64,000 bases of DNA from Malania oleifera. Lineage: Eukaryota > Streptophyta > Magnoliopsida > Santalales > Ximeniaceae. Each line of letters opens with the position of its first letter. Within the stretch, counting starts at the first letter, position 1. The DNA is taken from positions 67,947,601 to 68,011,600 of the forward strand of contig NC_080428.1 of the NCBI RefSeq assembly GCF_029873635.1, written 5' to 3'. Made by a program: the position numbers and the translations under genes. The notes below the pieces were generated by a model, which was not told where the DNA came from, did not search any database, and saw only the letters and a program-made list of their open reading frames with translations. Shown piece after piece: positions 35,681-49,014 of this stretch.

Positions 35681-37617
35681 ATAATAATAACGATAATAAT
35701 AAATAATAACAATAGTAATACTCACCTTTCTTACTACTAGTCGGGTGCGATAAATTGATTTGCAAGTTTATTAGACTAAAAATAAAGTATTGTCAAATAA
35801 TAAAGGATGAGACAACATTAAAATATGACTATAGATTATATTTTAAAGTCTATCATAAAGTAAAGTTGATTTGTAGGATACTTGGATAGGGGAAAAAAGT
35901 CTTTTGAAATAAAAGTTTTAACTAGTGGTTATTATATTATAGATTAAACTACAAGTGTTAGCAATATTTAACTAAGAAAACAATAATTCCCGGTTTTTTA
36001 AACCTAATATATAGACGAAAGTCCTTACTCTCTATTGATTGCGTAAACATATAGTTCAATATCTACGGTTTATTATAGCAAAAATTCATAAAACTATTAT
36101 TTTGTTCATAGGGGTAAAAGCATGGTGGCACTTTTCAGAGACATTTTCAAATACATGCTCGTTGCCACCATAACCTAATTCAAAAAATCAAACCATTATT
36201 TTTGTCCAATGTATATGAAATGAATACTGTTATGAAGCACAATGTGTTTAAATGTTTTTCTTGATTTGCAATTGTATGTTGATAAAATTAAGATCTTATT
36301 TGGATTGATCACGATAATGAGACCTAACTTTCAGTAGTAATTGTTAAACTATTTTTTGAATTGTTGTTAGTAAATGTTCATGACACTAGAAATATGATTG
36401 CGCTGATTATTCAAGTAAAAGTAAGGTCTCCTTTCTATATAAGGTTGTAATTCACATTTTTTGTAGGGAAATGATACATTTGATAACAATTTTGTATCAA
36501 AAAATGAAGCCTTTTTCACACACCAAATTTTTTATAATAACATACACTTTAAGTTTTATTATTATTATTATTATTATACCGAAGTCAATAAAAACAATTC
36601 ATTGTGATTATTTGCCTTTTTTTTTTTTCCTTTAATCCAAGTCAATATTGAATTTTCTTGATCATTTGGTAGTGTCAAAATTGCACCTATAAAAAAATTT
36701 AGTATGCAGAAAATGAATTGATCGTAAATTTTCCTTGAAGATGCACTATCATAAAATCAAAGTAGAATTTGGAGGTAAAGTAAAAACTAAAAATACATGT
36801 TCTTGTTTGGTCGCTTAGAAAAATAAAAGGTTTAGTTTCTTCCTTTCCATGTCTGCATTTTAATTTTTTTTCCAACTAAATGAAAAATATATATATATAT
36901 ATACAAGATGGAAATAAAAGAGAAAAGTTTCCAAAGTAAAAGGTAGAAGTAGAGGGAATAGGAAGAGGGTAGGAAGTAAAAGTAGGAATTTAGACATGAC
37001 AATTTGGAAGGGTAACTCTGATTTTTTATTTTTTATTTTAAATTTGGAAGGAGGAAGTCGGGTCTCAAGTAAATAAAGGAAAAAAAAAAGTTAGACATGC
37101 TCAAGGATACTTTTTCTAGTGGAAAATCCATAGGAATGGAAGTTGAAACCTTTATGTTTTTAAAAGATAGTTTTGTCAATATAAATTTTGTCGCAATGTA
37201 CTACTACTACTACAAAAAAAAAAAAAAACCTTTATGTTTTTGGAAGTAGTATAATTATGATACTCAATTTAGTTTTTTTTTCATTTTATTTTTTTGTACT
37301 TTTTTCACCTAATATTGTATGGGCTTAAAAGGGAATGGACTTTGCGCTTAAGAAAAGAAAGAGGCCGGACCTTAATTCGAAAGGATTGGGCCCTCGTTAT
37401 TTTGAACAACATAAAGGGATGTTTCGAAGAGGAAGATAGGTAAGGCTTGCTCTGGGCCGCGGGCGGCCCAACCCGAGTGTGTAGTTAGGATCAATCCGAG
37501 CAAAAGTGTCCATAGGAGGGAAATTATGAAAAAAACTTAGGCCCAGTTTTGGAAATCAATTTTTATTTTTTTATTTTTTATTTTAATTTTAAATAAAATT
37601 ACACAATTGTATAACGC
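35681..37617. other. AT-rich intergenic DNA
   Basis: No gene is seen. Simple repeats: (ATA)n at 35681-35720, (ATT)n at about 36553-36580, (TA)n at about 36886-36903, (CTA)n at 37201-37212. Between 37320 and 37510 there is somewhat GC-richer sequence without a coding frame. Confidence 0.5.
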
Positions 37618-37987
37618 AAATGGGCTTATGTAAATGGTTTTACTTTTTATTTTAAAATTTTAAAATAATTACAAAAATGTTACTTTGTTTTTAAATTTTA
37701 AAAATTTATATGAAAGGTTAAAAAAATATCTTTAATTATTTATTTAGGTTTTTAATTCCTACTTTATGAAGTATGGAATTCAGATCTTAAACTTTAATTA
37801 GTGAGAATTTTGAATAGATTTTCTTCTAAATTCACATAAATTGAAATTTAAGTCCTAAAATCTTTTATTCTAAATATTACCTTATATATATCATCTTTAA
37901 AAACTGGAAAACAAGTTGTCTTTTTTGTAATTATTTTAAAATCTAGAAGTACAAAATGAAAAATCGTTTCGCATATTAAAACATAGG
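37618..37987. mobile_element. MITE-like element, copy 2
   Basis: The left part (about 37618-37690, aaaataattacaaaaatgtt) is an imperfect inverted match to the right part (about 37918-37985, tttttgtaattattttaaaa). It shares its core with 11716-11948, so the two are copies of one non-coding DNA element family. Transposon superfamily is not certain. Confidence 0.45.
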
Positions 37988-37989
37988 GT

Positions 37990-38265
37990 AAAAGATAGTG
38001 ACCTTTCTTGAGGTTTGGTAAAAAAACAATAACCTCTCCTGAGGTTTTAAGAATTATAGGAACCTTTCTTGAAGTTTGTCAAAAAGACACAAATTTTTCA
38101 TTATATTTTGTAAAAAAAGACAATTTTTTTTTAGGGAATGTCTATATCTTTTTCGCAAATCTCAAAGGAAGTTTGTGATATTTTTGAAATCTCAATAGAG
38201 GTCTGTGACATTTTTAAAATCTTAGGAGTGGCATTTTATCTTTTTGTCAAATGAAACCTAAGGTG
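37990..38265. repeat. Degenerate interspersed repeat, copy 2
   Basis: Contains 'gacctttcttgaggtttgg' and variants three times on the left and inverted forms (gcaaatctcaaaggaag, gaaatctcaatagaggtc) on the right. Same family as 11190-11560. In both places it lies close to a MITE copy. Confidence 0.45.
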
Positions 38266-40371
38266 TAGTCCCAAGAGTGGAGTGAATTGGGTTACTTAAA
38301 ATTTTTTTTTTAAGTCCCTTTTTGAAATCTTAACCTTTTACAATTCTTTTTAAAGACTTCTTATTTTCTTGTTGATTAGGCAATCCACACGAAAAACTCA
38401 CGTATTCTATTTAATCCACATCCACAACATAAACAATCAAATAATCAACTATTCAAACCAATCAAACACTATACAAGTAATCAATTAATGTATGCTTTGC
38501 AGTATTCAACTTAATTATTAGCAGCCCTGTATATGAATATGTAAGTCTTGTAGTTGACCTTTGAACTGAAAATTAAAATAACATCCAATCACTTTTTTCA
38601 ATAACTCAGATTTAAATAAACCCTTAGTTAAAAGAATTTAGGAGTTGATCAACTAACGTACTCCTTTTCGGTTTCCGCAATTAATAATGATCAACTCAAT
38701 CAATTTTAATCTTAGGTTTATTTAATATCCAAGGTTGTTTGTAAGATTAATACATCCACGTAGTTTATATTGTTTTTGGAATTTAAAGAGAATAAGAGAA
38801 GAGAGTAACACGACATTTTTACGAGGTTCGGCTTACCCCATCCTACGTCCTCGCCTTAGGTCAACCACCTAAGGATTCAATTATATCTTGTTCCCTTTGG
38901 ATGGAACAAAAACTTTTACAATAATCAACCTCTTTTTTAGGAAGAGAAACCTCTCCAAGCAACAACCTATGCTTGGTGCAATGATCCAACTCTACCTTGA
39001 ACCGTCAAGGAGCTAATAGAAAAGAATAGGAATCTGTATACAAAAACACTCTCAAACACAGAACAAGTTGTACAAGTTAAATCACTAATCATACTTTAAA
39101 ACCAAAACTAAATAGAAAATATGAAGCTTAAGGTTTAGAAGTCACCAATGGTTCTTTCTTATTGATAAAAAAAATTCTTAGTTGCAAATCAGAACCAAAA
39201 CTTTTTAATCAACCAGCAATTTCATAGAGTTTCCCCCAACAAGAGTGTGAGCAAGTATGAGTTTTATAAGAGTTTTAGTGTAGAAATCGTGTATTGTTTG
39301 AGTGTATGTTTTCATTGAGTAAGAGAGGTATTTATAGACTTTTTAAAGAAAAGTTTCCTCATTTAACAAGTTGACATTGAGTATTTAGGTAGTTTTTCAA
39401 AAGATATTAAATTATATAATTAATTTTGAAAAACTTCCTGTATAGTTCGAAATTCAAAATCTCCGTAGAGTTAGTCGGCTGACTCACTTAACTGGGTCAT
39501 TTTTGTACTAGTTAGTCGGTTGGACAAGCGGCTGACAACATTCTGTCTCTAAAAAAATTAATTCTGATAAATTGTCAATCGGCTAACCAAACTATATTCA
39601 AAATAGTCAGTCGGCTGTACAGACCAGGGAGTTAGTTGGCTGACCAGTTCTCTCTTTTTCATTTTTGATTTTTAAACTCTATTTCATTTTGAAAAGCTCA
39701 AGTACGACTCTTTCAAAATCATTTTCAAGGGTTTTAGAAGAAATGATTTCTAAGTCTTCTTATCCTAAAAAGTTTCACATATCTAAATAGTAATGAATTT
39801 GAAGTACTTATAAATATCCTTCTAAGCATGATCTCATTAACCACTAAGTCTTCTAGTCTCTTGAGACTCAGTCTTTTACTTTAAGTCCTGCTTAGCCTTT
39901 AAGCTCTTCATTTGTCGTTCATTGTTTCAATATACTAAGAAGCTTTCACTTGATTGACTTTGATTTCCAACTTACTTCCATGATTAACCATGAGTGTCAT
40001 TTTACTTAGACTTGAAATAAAGTCACTCAACAACACATGTTAAAATATCCTTCATTTGTTATCATCAAAACAAGATTGAAAAACCCAATTAGGCCACTAA
40101 TCTCTTCCTTTTTGATGATGACAAACGAGAAGCAAAGATGAGGGTTCCTATGAAAAGGCTCTCCCTTACTGTAAGCATTCTTTCAATATTTTAAACATGT
40201 GACATCAATTTTAATTTTTCAACATTTTAAGCATGTGATATCAGAGTCATATATTATGTGAAAAATGTCAATGTGCTCTAAGTCAAAATCAAGGATATTC
40301 AATATACAAGTAATATACTCAACATAAAATTAAGGATATACAAATATACATAAAGAGTATTCATACTGAGT
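38266..40371 (-). mobile_element. SIRE/Maximus-like Copia LTR remnant
   Basis: Read on the minus strand, this begins near 40110 after a purine tract (aaaaaggaagaga) with phrases such as 'cttgttttgatgataac', typical of SIRE-type LTR starts. It ends toward 38266 after 'cgaacctcgtaaaaatg', the counterpart of the 'ggccgaacctcg' block in the LTR at 61976-64000. A cluster of 'agtcggctgac' motifs lies at about 39470-39660. The part at 40111-40371 is probably a scrap of element interior. No coding part remains. It meets a Gypsy LTR at about 40372. Confidence 0.7.
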
Positions 40372-40776
40372 GGAGCCTAGGAAACCCAAATTGAAAATTT
40401 ACTTACGCTAAAATAATGACGATCGCGACTAGGATCCTGTGGTGGTGCCCAATCGTCAATTTTACTAAAGATCTAAGGAGAAATTGAGAAAATAGGAAAA
40501 TGTTACCTTATCTCAGGAATGGTGCCTATGCTGCTCCTACGACAAATTCGTTCTAATAAAAATGTCGGTGGCGGAATTAAGAATCCAACGATACCTTCTG
40601 TTTTTCAGTTGGCTGAGTGTTGGAGAAAAAATTGAGGAGAGAGAGAAGGAGGACGGAGGATTGAGAGACAAACTAAGAGAGACAGAGAGAGTAATTCGTT
40701 CTGGGGCGTCTCTATTTCTTTAGATAAGTATTCTTCAGGGAAGCTTAATGTTAAAGCTTTCATTCATATTAATATA

Positions 40777-40810
<34 letters not shown>

Positions 40811-40997
40811 TCATTATGTTATTTATTTTATAATCCAGTTTAATAATATTTAATTAACTAATTAATAAATAATATTAATAATTTTAATTAATATCTTTTT
40901 TACTATTCCTTTTATTTGTTTATTTAATTAATTAATTTAATAATGTTTACCTAATTAATTAATTAATTTTTTTTAAAAAATTTTTTGGGTTATTACA
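40372..40997 (-). repeat. Truncated 3' LTR of the outer Gypsy element (copy A)
   Basis: Matches 52073-52691 with about 14% difference by eye, including the (AT)n run (40785-40811) and the end 'gggttattaca'. Directly to its right is a purine tract (AAGGAGGGAAGAA on the minus strand). The left part of this LTR is absent; the SIRE-like LTR remnant adjoins it. Confidence 0.85.
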
Positions 40998-41660
40998 TTC
41001 TTCCCTCCTTAAAAGAATTTCGTCCTCGAAATTCGCAACCCGATCATTGTTCAGATTTTTTTAAAAAAGTTATTAACTATCTCACACAATCTAATACATA
41101 TCATTACTATCTTAATCATAAACATATACCTGCCCTCCCTTGGCAATATCTGCCTCAATCAGTATCAACGAGTACGCTCGTGCTAGTCCACCTCTACCTA
41201 ACGGTACTTACTGGTTTTCCTCGATATCATAACCTCTGAAATCAACTAACCAACCTCATATCACACATTTCCATATATTCCAATTTAAATATTACACTCA
41301 ACTTGATCACAAACTGTTAAATCACAACACCTAAATTATTCTCCTTCAAAGATTTTTTTCCACAAATCAACCAACCTAACTTTCGAGTTCAAATCTCAAG
41401 TTCTAATTTCTCTGCTCGGAAACATCACCATCGGTGGATTTATCATGATTTTCTGAAGCTAGCTACTTCTTCAGAAAAACATAGAAGACCATCAAAGTAT
41501 TTTTGTCCCCAAACTTACGAAACATAACTCAGAATTCCTAACGGTATCTTAATCTACTCATCCTTATCCTTATCGCAACTCAATCATAAACTCTAGTATA
41601 AATCATCCCTAACCTAATACTCTAATCACACTTCCAGCTGGACATTGTTCTGATACCATC
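40998..41660 (-). mobile_element. Short non-coding interior of the outer Gypsy element
   Basis: 663 bp between two LTR copies, with a purine tract at one end (40998-41012) and a tRNA-iMet-type primer site TGGTATCAGAAC (41647-41658, minus strand) at the other. It has no gag or pol. The 16 bases next to the primer site (tcacacttccagctgg) are identical to those in the TRIM at 2869-3612. Confidence 0.8.
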
Positions 41661-42203
41661 TGTAATGCCCTTACCCTCTACGTGGGCCCGAAGTGATACT
41701 AATCCATTAATTTACTTGATAATCTACATTTTAATATCATGTACATAGCGGAAAATATAAATATAATCTCCACAAATATAATACCAGAGTTTACTATTTC
41801 TATCTATATCCAAAATAACTATTTATCACTTGTATTATCATATTTACACATCTAGTATTCACAATAGCATAACTTAATATATATATCCCAAAAATATCAT
41901 CAAAATTATACCATTTTCCCTTCTATAATTCAAAAATGTTATAACAGCTCGAACTCTCTAAGCTCGATCTCATGGAGGTCGTGAAAAGATAGGTTCATAT
42001 TCGAGTGAGACACATCTCAGTAAGGAAAGAAATAATATATTAAAATAGTGTGTGGCCAACATGAGGTTTGTATATAACATATTATTCATCATTTGCAAAT
42101 CATTAACATAATCTCTGAAATCATTTTCTGATTCTATTCAAACACATGTAAGGTATTTTACCCACAAGATTACCTAAGGATAGGGGTGATTATCCGCCCA
42201 TAC
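41661..42203 (-). repeat. 5' LTR of the outer Gypsy element (copy B), first part
   Basis: Begins TGTAATGCCC next to the primer site and runs to the insertion point of the younger Gypsy element. It continues at 50824-52691, giving an LTR of about 2.4 kb. No gene. Confidence 0.85.
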
Positions 42204-43974
42204 TGTAAGAACCCGAACCGTGATAAGTGGGTTTAAATATTTAAAGAGAGGGGCATTTTGGTAAAAGTGCAGGCCTCGTCGACAAAGCCAAATTTCGTTG
42301 ATGAAGTCTTCGTCCTTCTCGTCGATGAAATTCAGAAACTCGTCGACGAGGAGAAGCTGAGGAGTTTTGGGAAACCGAGAATATCAGGATTCGTTAACGA
42401 ATTCCTCGTCTCTTCGACGAGAGGACTATAGGGCCTCGTTGATGAAGACACCATTTCGTCGACGAGTTTGCCCGGGTCAAATGTGCTATAAATAAAATTT
42501 CCTTTACTTCATTAAGAAACTTCAAATTCTATCTCTCTCTCTCTAGAACTCTCCCTATTCTCTATCTCTCTAGATTTCTTCACCGATCGTTGTTAGAATT
42601 GTGAATCTGATGTTACCACGAGGATCGTGGAAGGATTCTCTACAAGTTCTACGAATCAGAATCTTGTTTCGAAGATTTTTCAGGTTTTGGCATAAAATCG
42701 AGATAAGGCTCGGTTTTCAATTCTGATCTTGTAGTTTTGTAGGAAACTGTATTGTGAGCATATTATGTACTGTTGATTGTAGGTTTTGGAACTCGGTACA
42801 CTGTTTAGGGACCTTGGAGTTCGGGATTTGCTATTCGGGGAAAAGGTAAGGGGAACTGTGTTTATATTGTTTATTTTTGAGATCGGGCTCGGTGAAACTG
42901 TGGTTCACTGTCTTGTGTGTATTTTGGCTACTCATTTGGGGGGATCTAACGGGGAAAACTACGGGTTTTTCATTATTACAGTTTTGGGAAAAAGGGAGCG
43001 ACGGGCTGCATCCCTGGTTTTGTTGAAAATCGAGCGTATATGGTGATTATACTGTGTTATTGGGATGGTCGTGCCTTGACTTGTTCAAACTGTATTTGTT
43101 TGGAAAACCATGATTTAGATTACTAAATGGGTGTGTTTTGTTTGGTTATATGAGCATGCATGTGTGTGTGATTGATTAAATGCTAATAGGAACGCGGTTC
43201 CGAATTATTCCAGGTATTGAGAATGTCCGACTCTATATCCGAGGGCGTGAGCCTATTAAAGTAGATCAGGCCGAAGGGTGTGGATCCACCAGTTAGTGCC
43301 GGTATGATGCCATGGGAGTCGGGGACTAGCCATGTGCCGGTGGCACCGTGTTCGCGGGTTGGCTATGGGCCAACGCCGTATGTTGCAGGCCGGCTTTGAG
43401 CCGAAGGGTGTGACGACATCGGGATTGCTGATCATGTGTATGTGCGTGTATGCACTGTGTAAACTAGTACTGGACTGCATTTAACTGCGCGTATGTTGCA
43501 TCATGATAATACTCAAATGCCACACACCGATATAACATGTGTTCTTCCTTACTGAGAGGTGTCTCACCTCTACTGTACGTACATTTTTACAAGTACTTCA
43601 AGTAACCGGAACTAGGGTCCTGGTGTAGGGAGCGTTGTGGCCGGTGTACTGCGGTTAGAGCTTGGGTAAGTGCTAGGACTGTATTTTTGTGGGTTGCCAT
43701 TTTGAGATGTATTTGGGCACCCGTTTGTACGTTTATATAGAGCCTGTTTCTGTTTTTGTATAGACTCTGGTATGGTATTGCATATGTGTATGTAGAATGA
43801 CCTTTTTCCGCTGCGTATATGATTGTGCTTGGGATGCTGTTTAGGGTGCCTAGAAACCCGACGGGGTCGGACCCTCATCCTTTGTACTGTATCTTTGGAT
43901 GTTTTATTGGATACAGGGACATGTTAGATTACATTTTCACCCCCGGGTCCCATTTCCGAGTTCTGAGCGTGACA
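42204..43974 (+). repeat. 5' LTR of the nested Gypsy element
   Basis: TG...CA LTR. A CpG-rich array of short palindromes of the type TCGTCGACGA lies at about 42278-42470. The promoter-like TATAAATA (near 42486) is followed by a CT run (42532-42543) and a pyrimidine-rich start region. Confidence 0.93.
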
Positions 43975-46900
43975 ACTTGGTATCGGAGTTAACTAGGTTG
44001 TTAGGTATTATAGACTTGGTTAGGCTTAGCTGTGAGTACATACCAAAGTATAGGATGTGGATATGGGTAGAGTTGGTTGAGGGTTGTTTGGTTGCTAGAC
44101 CGGGATTTGTTGATGGTATTTTGTGTTTTTCCTGGGATGACGATTCTAGTAAAAGTAGGGCAGATCATTGATGACTTTTGTGTCGGTGTGATAGGACAGA
44201 CCCAGACTTGGCGAGGAATAGTTAACACAATTAGTGTAGATCATTGTATTAACTGTATGTGTTATAGGGATATTGATAGATTCCTATTGTGTTACAGAAT
44301 GTAGCCAAATTATGACTTGGGAAGTGGTTCCGAGGAGACTGCGAGTGATGAGTCTCCTTCTGTGCCTCGAGGTTTGACAAGGCAAGTGTTATGGGAGATC
44401 AGGAGGAGTGTGAGGAGACGCAAGCACTCTCCTGTTGCTGCAGAGTGCACCATTGAGAGGTTCACACGCATGCATCCTCTGACGTTCTCTGGAGGACCTG
44501 ACCCAACGAAAGTAGAGGACTGGATGGAGAAGACTGAGAGGATTTTGGAAGTCCTGCACTGCACGGATAGGCAACGGGTCCTTTATGCTACTTTCTAGCT
44601 GTCTGGGGAGGTGGGTCGACGGTGGACTACAGTGAATCTGCTGGATAAGCAGAGAGGTGATCCTGAGGAGATTACGTGGAGCTGTTTTAAGGATGTGTTC
44701 ATCGATAGATACTTTTCGGCTTCTGTACGTGATGCGAAGGCAAATGAGTTTTCTGCTCCGACTCAGGGGAGTATGATGGTGCAGGGGTATGCGGCTCGGT
44801 ATATAGAGCTATCCCGTTTTGCACCATGTTTGATCTCGAGCATGCATGAGAAGACTCGGAGGTTCGAGAAGGGCCTGAGGAAGGATATCCGTAGATTGGT
44901 GGGTATGCTTCAGATCCGTGAGTTCTTGGTGTTGGTGAATAAAGTCACGGTGATTGAGACTGGTATTCGAGAGGATGAGGTGGATCAAGAATGAAGGAAG
45001 AGGACATCACCTTCTGATTCTCAGATAGGATCTCGTCAGGGATCGTGGAAGAAGAGGAACAAGAGCGCGGGCTACCGCCAAAATACTGAGTTCCAAGATT
45101 CTCAGATGACCCAGACTAGTGGTCGTTGTACCAGATGCCATAGGTGGCACGAGGGTGAGTGCCAGTCATTTGGGGGTAACTTCTACAACTATGGCCGGCC
45201 AGGCCACATGTTTTGTGATTTTCTTGCATCGAGGCGAGATGTGCCTGTATTCAATGGGAACTGAGGAAGCAATCAGATACCTCGGGGAATCGTTCAGACG
45301 AATACAGCTCCGGTCAGAGTATATTCTCTTACTTCAGCGGACACTGAGCAAGCAGGGAACGTGGTGACAGGTACCTTATTATTGCTTTCAAATAAAGTTT
45401 CTGTTTTGTTTGATTCGGGTGCAACCCATTCCTTTGTGTCTGTGAATTTTGTGGGACGGTGTGAGGTTGAGACCTGAGACATGAATGAGGTGTTATTTGT
45501 TACTACGCCATCTGAGAGTGTATCTTTCTGTAGGAAGATGTTGGTAGACTACCTAGTGGAAATTCAAGGAAAGCTGCTACTGGTAAATCTTGTTGTATAT
45601 GACATGTCGGGGTTCGATGTCATTATGAGGATGAATTGGTTGTTCTCCAATTATGCTGTGATCGACTGTCGTAGGAAGGTGGTAGTTTTCAGACCTCTTG
45701 GGGAGCAGGAGTACGAGTTCGTGGGATCGTGTGTGCGTCTAGCGCCACAGATTCTGTCGGTACTACAGGTGAGGAGGCTACTCTTGAACGGATGTCAGGG
45801 GTACTTAGCTTATGTGCAGGAGTCGTCGCGGAATGAGTTGAGGCTCGAAGACATTCAAGTAGTCAGCGAGTTTTCGGATGTGTTTCCAGATGATTTACCC
45901 GGTTTACCTTCGGATCTTGAGGTGGAATTTGCGATAGAGTTGCTGCCTGGCAAGGCACTGATCTTTAAAGCTCCTTACTGAATGGCTCCAGCAGAACTTC
46001 GGGAGTTGAATGAGTAGTTACAGGAATTAATGGACAAGGGATTCATTCGACTTAGTGTTTCGCCCTGAGGCGCTCCAGTATTGTTTGTGAAGAAGAAGGA
46101 CGGGTCGATGCGGATGTGCATTGATTTCTGTGAGATTAACAAGGTAACTGTGAAGAATCGCTATCCTTTACCTCGTATAGATGATCTCTTTGACCAGTTG
46201 CAGGGGACACGGGTCTTTTCGAAAATCGATTTACGGTCAAGATATCATCAGGTGAGGGTCAAATCGGATGATGTAGCGAAGATAGCTTTCCGAACCAGAT
46301 ATGGCCACTACGAGTTCTTAGTCATGCCTTTTGGGTTGACGAATGCTTCGACAGTGTTCATGGATCTAATGAACAGGGTTTTCTATGAGTATCTGGATCG
46401 ATTCATGGTGGTGTTCATTGATGACATTCTGGTATACTCGAGGAGTTTGGAAGAGCATAAGGATCATTTGAGGTTAGTATTACAGATTCTGCGGGAGAAG
46501 AAGCTGTATGCGAAGCTGAAGAAGTGTGAATTCTAGTTGAGTCAGATTGTGTTCTTAGGCCATGTGGTTACTAGGGATGGTATATCAGTTGATCCTAGCA
46601 AGATTGAAACTATGATCAACTAGGTAAAACCGAAGAGTGTGCAGGAGGTTTGGAGTTTTCTTGGACTGGCAGATTATTATCGTCGGTTCGTAGAGGGTTT
46701 CTCTAAACTGTCTGTACCTCTAATATGATTGACCAGGAAGGGAGTCCAGTTTGAGTGGACCAGTGATTGCGAGCAGTGCTTTTAGGAATTGAAGCATCGG
46801 CTGGTTACTACTCCAGTGTTAACCATTCCTTTGGGGGATGGTGGGTTTTTGATTTATAGCGACGCGTCTCTGAAAGGTCTGGGATGTATGCTTATGCAGC

Positions 46901-49014
46901 AAGGTAAGGTAGTGGCGTATGCTTCTCGACAATTGAAAGAGTACGAGAAGAATTACCCTACGCATGATTTGGAATTGGTTGTTGTGGTATATGCACTGAA
47001 GATCTGGTGTTACTATCTGTACGGTGTGCAGTGTGAGATCTTCACTGACCATAATAGCCTTAGGTATTTCTTCACGTAGAAGGAGTTGAATATGAGGCAG
47101 AGACGGTGGTTAGAGTTGATCAAGAACTACGATTGCACGATTTGTTATCACCCGAGGAAGGCTAATGTGGTAGCTGATGCATTGAGTCAGAAGTCATGGC
47201 CTACGGCTGTATCTGCGGTTGTAACTCAGTATCACATCAAACGGGATTTGGAGAGCTCAGGTATAGAGTTGGTGATTGGTGATCATCAGACTTATCTTGC
47301 TGGTTTGGTGGTCGAACCGACCTTATTTGAGCGTATAAAAGCCGCACAGGCTAGTGATGCAAAGTTGGCAGAGGTTACGGAAAAGGTACAGCAGGGAATG
47401 GCTACAGAGTTTAACATCTCTGAGGGAGGTGTGCTGAGGTTTGAGACCAGGTTGTGTGTTTTGAATGATGATGAAATCAGAAGGACGATTGTAGAGGAGG
47501 CGCATTGTTCTATGTATATGGTACATCCTAGTAGCACAAAGATGTATCGGGACCTGTGCGAGACGTTCTGGTGGTCTGGTATAAAGAGGCAGATTGCTCA
47601 GTTCATGGAACAGTGTCTAACGTGTCAGAAGGTGAAAGCTGAACATCAGAGGCCGGCAAGGCCGTTGCATCCTTTGCCTATTCCGGTGTGGAAATGGGAG
47701 TATATTTCCATGGATTTTGTGACCGGATTGCTGTCAGTACTTCACGGATATAATGCTATTTGGGTGATCGTGGATAAATTGACGAAATCTGCTCATTTCA
47801 TACCGATGAAAGTTAGCTATTCTTTAAGTAGGCTGGTGGAGTTGTATGTGCATGAGATTGTGAGAATGCACGGAATACCAGTGTCCATTGTGCCAGATCG
47901 AGATCTGAGGTTTACTTCTCGATTCTGAACGAGTTTACATGAGGCACTAGGGACGAAACTTACTTTCAGTATAGCGTTCCACCCCCAGACTGATGGACAG
48001 TCGGGGAGAATGATACAAATTTTGGAAGATATGTTGCGAGCTTGTGTGTTAGACTTCGGTGGTAGCTGGATACAGTTTATGTCACTTGTAGAGTTTGCTT
48101 ATAATAACAGCTTCCAGTTTAGCATCGGGATGGCACCGTTCGAGGCTTTGTGTGGTCGGAGGTGTCGATCTCCTTTGTGTTGGGACGAGGTTGGTGAACA
48201 TCAGGTGTTAGGACCTGAACTCGTGCAGCAGGCGTTTGAGAAGGTGGGTTTAATCCGGGAGAGGATTAGATCAGTTCAAAGTCGGCAGAAGAGTTACGCA
48301 GATGTTCGCCGCCGTGAGTTAGAGTTCGAAGTGGGAGGTAAGGTATTTCTACGTATCACTCCAATGAGAGGGGAGATGAGATTTGGAAGGAAGGGCAAGT
48401 TGAGCCCAAGGGATATCGGACCATTTAAGGTTCTTGAGCAAGTGGGTCCGGTAGCCTACATGATTGCATTACCTCCAGCACTATCAAGAGTCCACGATGT
48501 GTTTCACGTATCCATGTTGAGAAGGTACATACTTGATCCATCACATGTTATCAGTTATGATGAGTTGGAAATTGGGGATACTTTAGCGTATGAGGAGATA
48601 CCTGTTCAGGTTCTAGACCGTAAAGTTTATAAGTTTTGTACCAAAGAGATACTGTTAGTAAAGATATTGTGACGAAACCACGAGATTGAGGAAGCTTCTT
48701 GGGAACTAGAAACGGAAATACGTCGGAAGTATCCACAGTTGTTTTGAGCATTTGTACATGATCCTACTATGGGTTGGGATAGGTGGTTAGTCATTAGGAG
48801 TGTGTGTATTGTGAACTCCTGAGACAGTTGTATATGTAACCACGGTATTCTTCTGCCAAAAGTGAGGGTATGTATGTGTATGTGTATGATGGGGCTACGC
48901 TGTAGTGGTCGCCAGTTTTCTCTAGAGTTGTGTATATGTGTTCGATTGTATGTATAAGTCTGTGAATGAGAGATGACAAATTTTGAGGACGAAATTTTTG
49001 TAAGGAGGGGAGAT

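Noticed and set aside
43256-44304. Open frames on both strands in the Gypsy LTR and leader
   Set aside because: They lie in non-coding LTR sequence, are repeated in the other LTR with changes, and match no family.
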